This document shows positions 61,201 to 64,000 of a stretch of 64,000 nt of DNA, one piece after another. A program made the translations under genes and the position numbers. Position 1 is the stretch's first letter. The number at the start of each line of letters is the position of its first letter. The stretch comes from Colletes latitarsis (Eukaryota > Arthropoda > Insecta > Hymenoptera > Colletidae). Location: assembly GCF_051014445.1 (NCBI RefSeq), contig NC_135137.1, positions 33,047,501 to 33,111,500 of the forward strand. Reading direction: 5' to 3'. Under the pieces are notes generated by a model. It was not told the origin of the DNA and did no database searches. It worked only from the letters and a program-made list of their open reading frames with translations.

Positions 61201-64000
61201 GGAAGTGGGTTGTTCAGAATTTTTAACAGTTGCAACTGCAACAGAGTCGGCGTTGAAGGAATTTCGCGATTAAATTGGCCACTCAAGGACGTCGAAGAGC
61301 TACCCCCACCATGTCATTTGGATTCTACCACTTTGTTACATTCTCTCATAAACTTTCCAGAGTTATGACGGGAGGTTGCATCGGGTCACTACACCTCTTG
61401 TCTCCTCACGCACTCTCAGTCCCTTAACCTTTTGCGATCCGTGTCGAGTGAGACTCTACAGCGCTGGTTGTCACAGCAGCCGAGTATCACTCGAGAATTT
61501 TATACCTTTTCATATCGACTACATTGCGCTAGATGCTTTTATGTATCAACGTTGAAAGTATACGTTCATATTATACAGCCAAGTACATACATTAAATAGA
61601 TAGAAAGAGACGAATTATCATTTGCAAAACCAATACGTACATCAATGCTGTGACGTTTTATACAAATGAACATAGTGAAATACCTTATAATACATTCTGA
61701 TGCAATATTTTAATAGTATATCGATTGAAGATAATTATTTCATCGTTTAAGATACTATTAACGTGGTTTAAATATACCATTAATAAAATTACATTTAATT
61801 TTTTCTTTTTAACAGTACAGAAAACGTTTGTTTAAAATTTTTTTTAGAATTTTTACAATAAGTGGGAAACGTAGAATTTGTTTCATAATGCTTTGTGTGC
61901 GATTGAATACGATTTGGCTGACGCGTCTGTTCATCACTCACTGTTTCTACTTACACTTGACACTTCACGCTAGTCTATACGTACATTTCCAAACTCGATT
62001 TTCTCGAAAACGAAGCTTCGAAGTGGTGTCTTTAAGATAAAAAAAAAACAATGTCATTATTAAGAAAAGCATATTTTACACATACGTTTACTCCTAATAA
62101 CATAATAACCAACGTTGGTACGACTAAAAAGATCGTGGTAAAGCGTACGAATTACGCGCGTGGTGGCAAAGTGCAAATTGTTCGTATGTTGAAAACGAGT
62201 TCGACACGGCCCGCACGAGCGAAGAAAAGTCACGATTTAAATTTTCTCCGGAACTCGCAGCTGCTATCCGTCGGAACGGAAGGTCATTGCACGGCGGTCG
62301 TTAAAAGTTGCTCGGTTTTTCAACGAGCGGACTGACGCGTTACCGCGAATACACGTGTCTACGACGAGCCGAAGTCGTAACGCCCGATAAGGTTTTACGC
62401 AGCGAGAATCGGCGAGTCCACAGTGCCCCGTGGCTGTGCATCGATGTAGACAAAACACAGAGCGCCGCGTCGGGGCTGTTTGTTCATCTTTATCGCGATA
62501 ATGCCGCGTTTTATTTCGCCTCCTCCGCGGCGAAACAACGCCGCTACGCCTGGAACGTTTCCACGGGGCAACGCCTAACGCTCGCGTACGCTTATTTCCG
62601 ACTCGAGGGAGTCTAAACAAAATTGCATGCTGGGTGCCACATTATGCGCCCACGCTCTCTACGAACCGTCACGACGAAATTACACTTCGCGATAATTTCT
62701 TTCTCGTCGCCTTTCCTGGCGAACGCGCGCCCAACGACCCCGCCGTTCCATCGAAATTTCTAATGGAAACGTCCACGGTGACATTTTGTTCTCTGTTCTC
62801 CAGCAATTATACATTAATTATAGACTTGAAAGACTTTCTTACGCTTCTATGCGTTTATATTAAAATTATTATACACAAGGGGCAACCAAATAATATTTCA
62901 AGATCGTAGATCGTTCAAGAAACTTATCGTGGGTTATTCGCAATTAACAACAGGTATAAGTAGACTGTGGATCTTTAGGCAAATTTATACTTAAATGGGC
63001 TCTCAATGTCAACTGAATTAATTTTTCAAATTGGTAAATGGAAATCAACTTTCCTTTAAAGGGTTTAAAAAATAATGACTCGATGGAGGATTACATAAAT
63101 TTTCAAATTATTACGTTGACATATATTATAAAATATTAGTTTAAACTTGTGGAGCAATGAAATAGAAGCTTTTTAGAGGGTTATTTTTGATATATTTGTA
63201 TATTAAGTGCATTATGTAGTTTCTTGGAAATTAAATGCATAAACTTGCAGCGTACGTTAATTATTTCACAAAAGTTGGTAATTTTTAGTACTCATTTTTG
63301 TACTAGAGATGTTTCTGTGGTTTGGTGGGATTCGATTTTAATATACATCTCAGTTCCATTATTGATCGCGAAAATCTAACGTCGATAGTCGCATAAAAGT
63401 AATAACACTTTCGTGTCTTTGATCCTGGTGCATCCGTGAGAGAGAAAACGGATCTCCGAAGGGAAGAGTACCGGGGAAAGTCTAGCGTTACGAGTAGGGT
63501 TAAAGTTTTCAACAAAGGTACGATCAGAGAAAAGCGATTTAAAAAGATTCGTGGAAGCTTTGCGCGGCACGTGACTTCAATTTCACCGGCGAAAAGAGAC
63601 GCTCGCATGCACGGTAACGCGTTAAACTTTTCCAAGGTACTTTCGACTTCTTCTCCCTTTCAGACAGTTATTTCTATTTCGAAATACCTCGGAGCACCGA
63701 TGGAATCGACGAAGGTAACCAACCTGGGATAAAGAATCTCCTCGCGTTTATGTATTATACTTTCCGCTTGTACCTTTAAATCCAAGGGTTTACCTTCAAC
63801 GATTCAAATTCTATCTATATTGCTACACAAAAATTTAGAGTTTCCTTTGATGGAAATTTTTCTAAGCATGCACTTGTTTCACTCACAATTTTACTTTTTC
63901 GTATTAACATACATATGTTGGGAATTCCAACAATTTATATTATAGGACACATCATTCAATATTACTTGATTTGGTCATCTGGCAATGTACCTTATTTTAC
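58250..64000 (+). other. Start of the following FERM intron; no exon recognised
   Basis: The GTAAGT donor at 58250 opens an intron that should end before an exon beginning with the rest of a Ser codon and ELGDYD; none was seen. It contains a repeat arm near 61915-61975 (CGTCTGTTCATCACTCAC then TGTTTCTACTTAC), TTAACCTTTTGCGATCC near 61424 (possible piggyBac-like terminus, no partner) and a CpG-rich patch at 62140-62780, open on both strands. Confidence 0.6.

Noticed and set aside
61424..61480. TTAACCTTTTGCGATCC with GAGTGAGACTC, piggyBac-like terminus
   Set aside because: No matching opposite end with TTAA was found, so the element cannot be delimited.
1..64000. tRNA genes, conserved miRNAs, CRISPR arrays, telomeric repeats
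   Set aside because: No B-box of the GGTTCGANTCC type in a cloverleaf context, no miRNA seed-bearing hairpin I know, no regularly spaced identical short repeats and no TTAGG arrays were seen by eye; a covariance search would be needed to exclude RNA genes.

Overview
The window reads as nuclear DNA from an insect, most likely a hymenopteran (bee, wasp or ant). AT-rich, repeat-laden sequence alternates with GC- and CpG-rich blocks, gene density is very low, exons are short with GT-AG introns kilobases long, and mobile-element debris of arthropod type is present. The order-level assignment is inference; no species marker was seen.

One protein-coding gene is recognisable. It lies on the + strand in the right third: three consecutive internal exons (41162-41266, 42393-42532, 58152-58249) encoding the second half of the F1 lobe and the first part of the F2 lobe of a FERM domain. 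The protein is closest to band 4.1-like protein 4 (EPB41L4A/NBL4). Phases join without a break. The introns are about 1.1 kb, about 15.6 kb and more than 5.7 kb. The exon carrying the start of the F1 lobe was not found, and the exon after 58249 lies beyond the window.

The left 41 kb holds no exon that can be defended. It contains several CpG-rich blocks (for example 21860-22560, 25390-25960, 32060-33140, 36000-36500, 38430-39110) that could be promoters or 5' leaders, and many tandem or dispersed repeats. The main repeat is a family of long-TIR, TA-flanked, apparently non-autonomous elements with six copies here (2901, 22964, 26130, 41460, 45482, 48073). Their interiors are arrays of diverged units of about 144 bp. 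Other relics are a non-LTR reverse transcriptase fragment cut at its catalytic motif by one of these elements, a mariner transposase N-terminus, a 5S rRNA relic, and a set of TTAA-bounded piggyBac-like MITEs.

The FERM gene's introns are themselves repeat-rich: copies four to six of the TIR family and several local tandem duplications lie in them. No CRISPR array, operon, tRNA or intact transposase was seen. No new biological system can be demonstrated from the sequence alone; the most unusual material is the TIR repeat family and its internal architecture.
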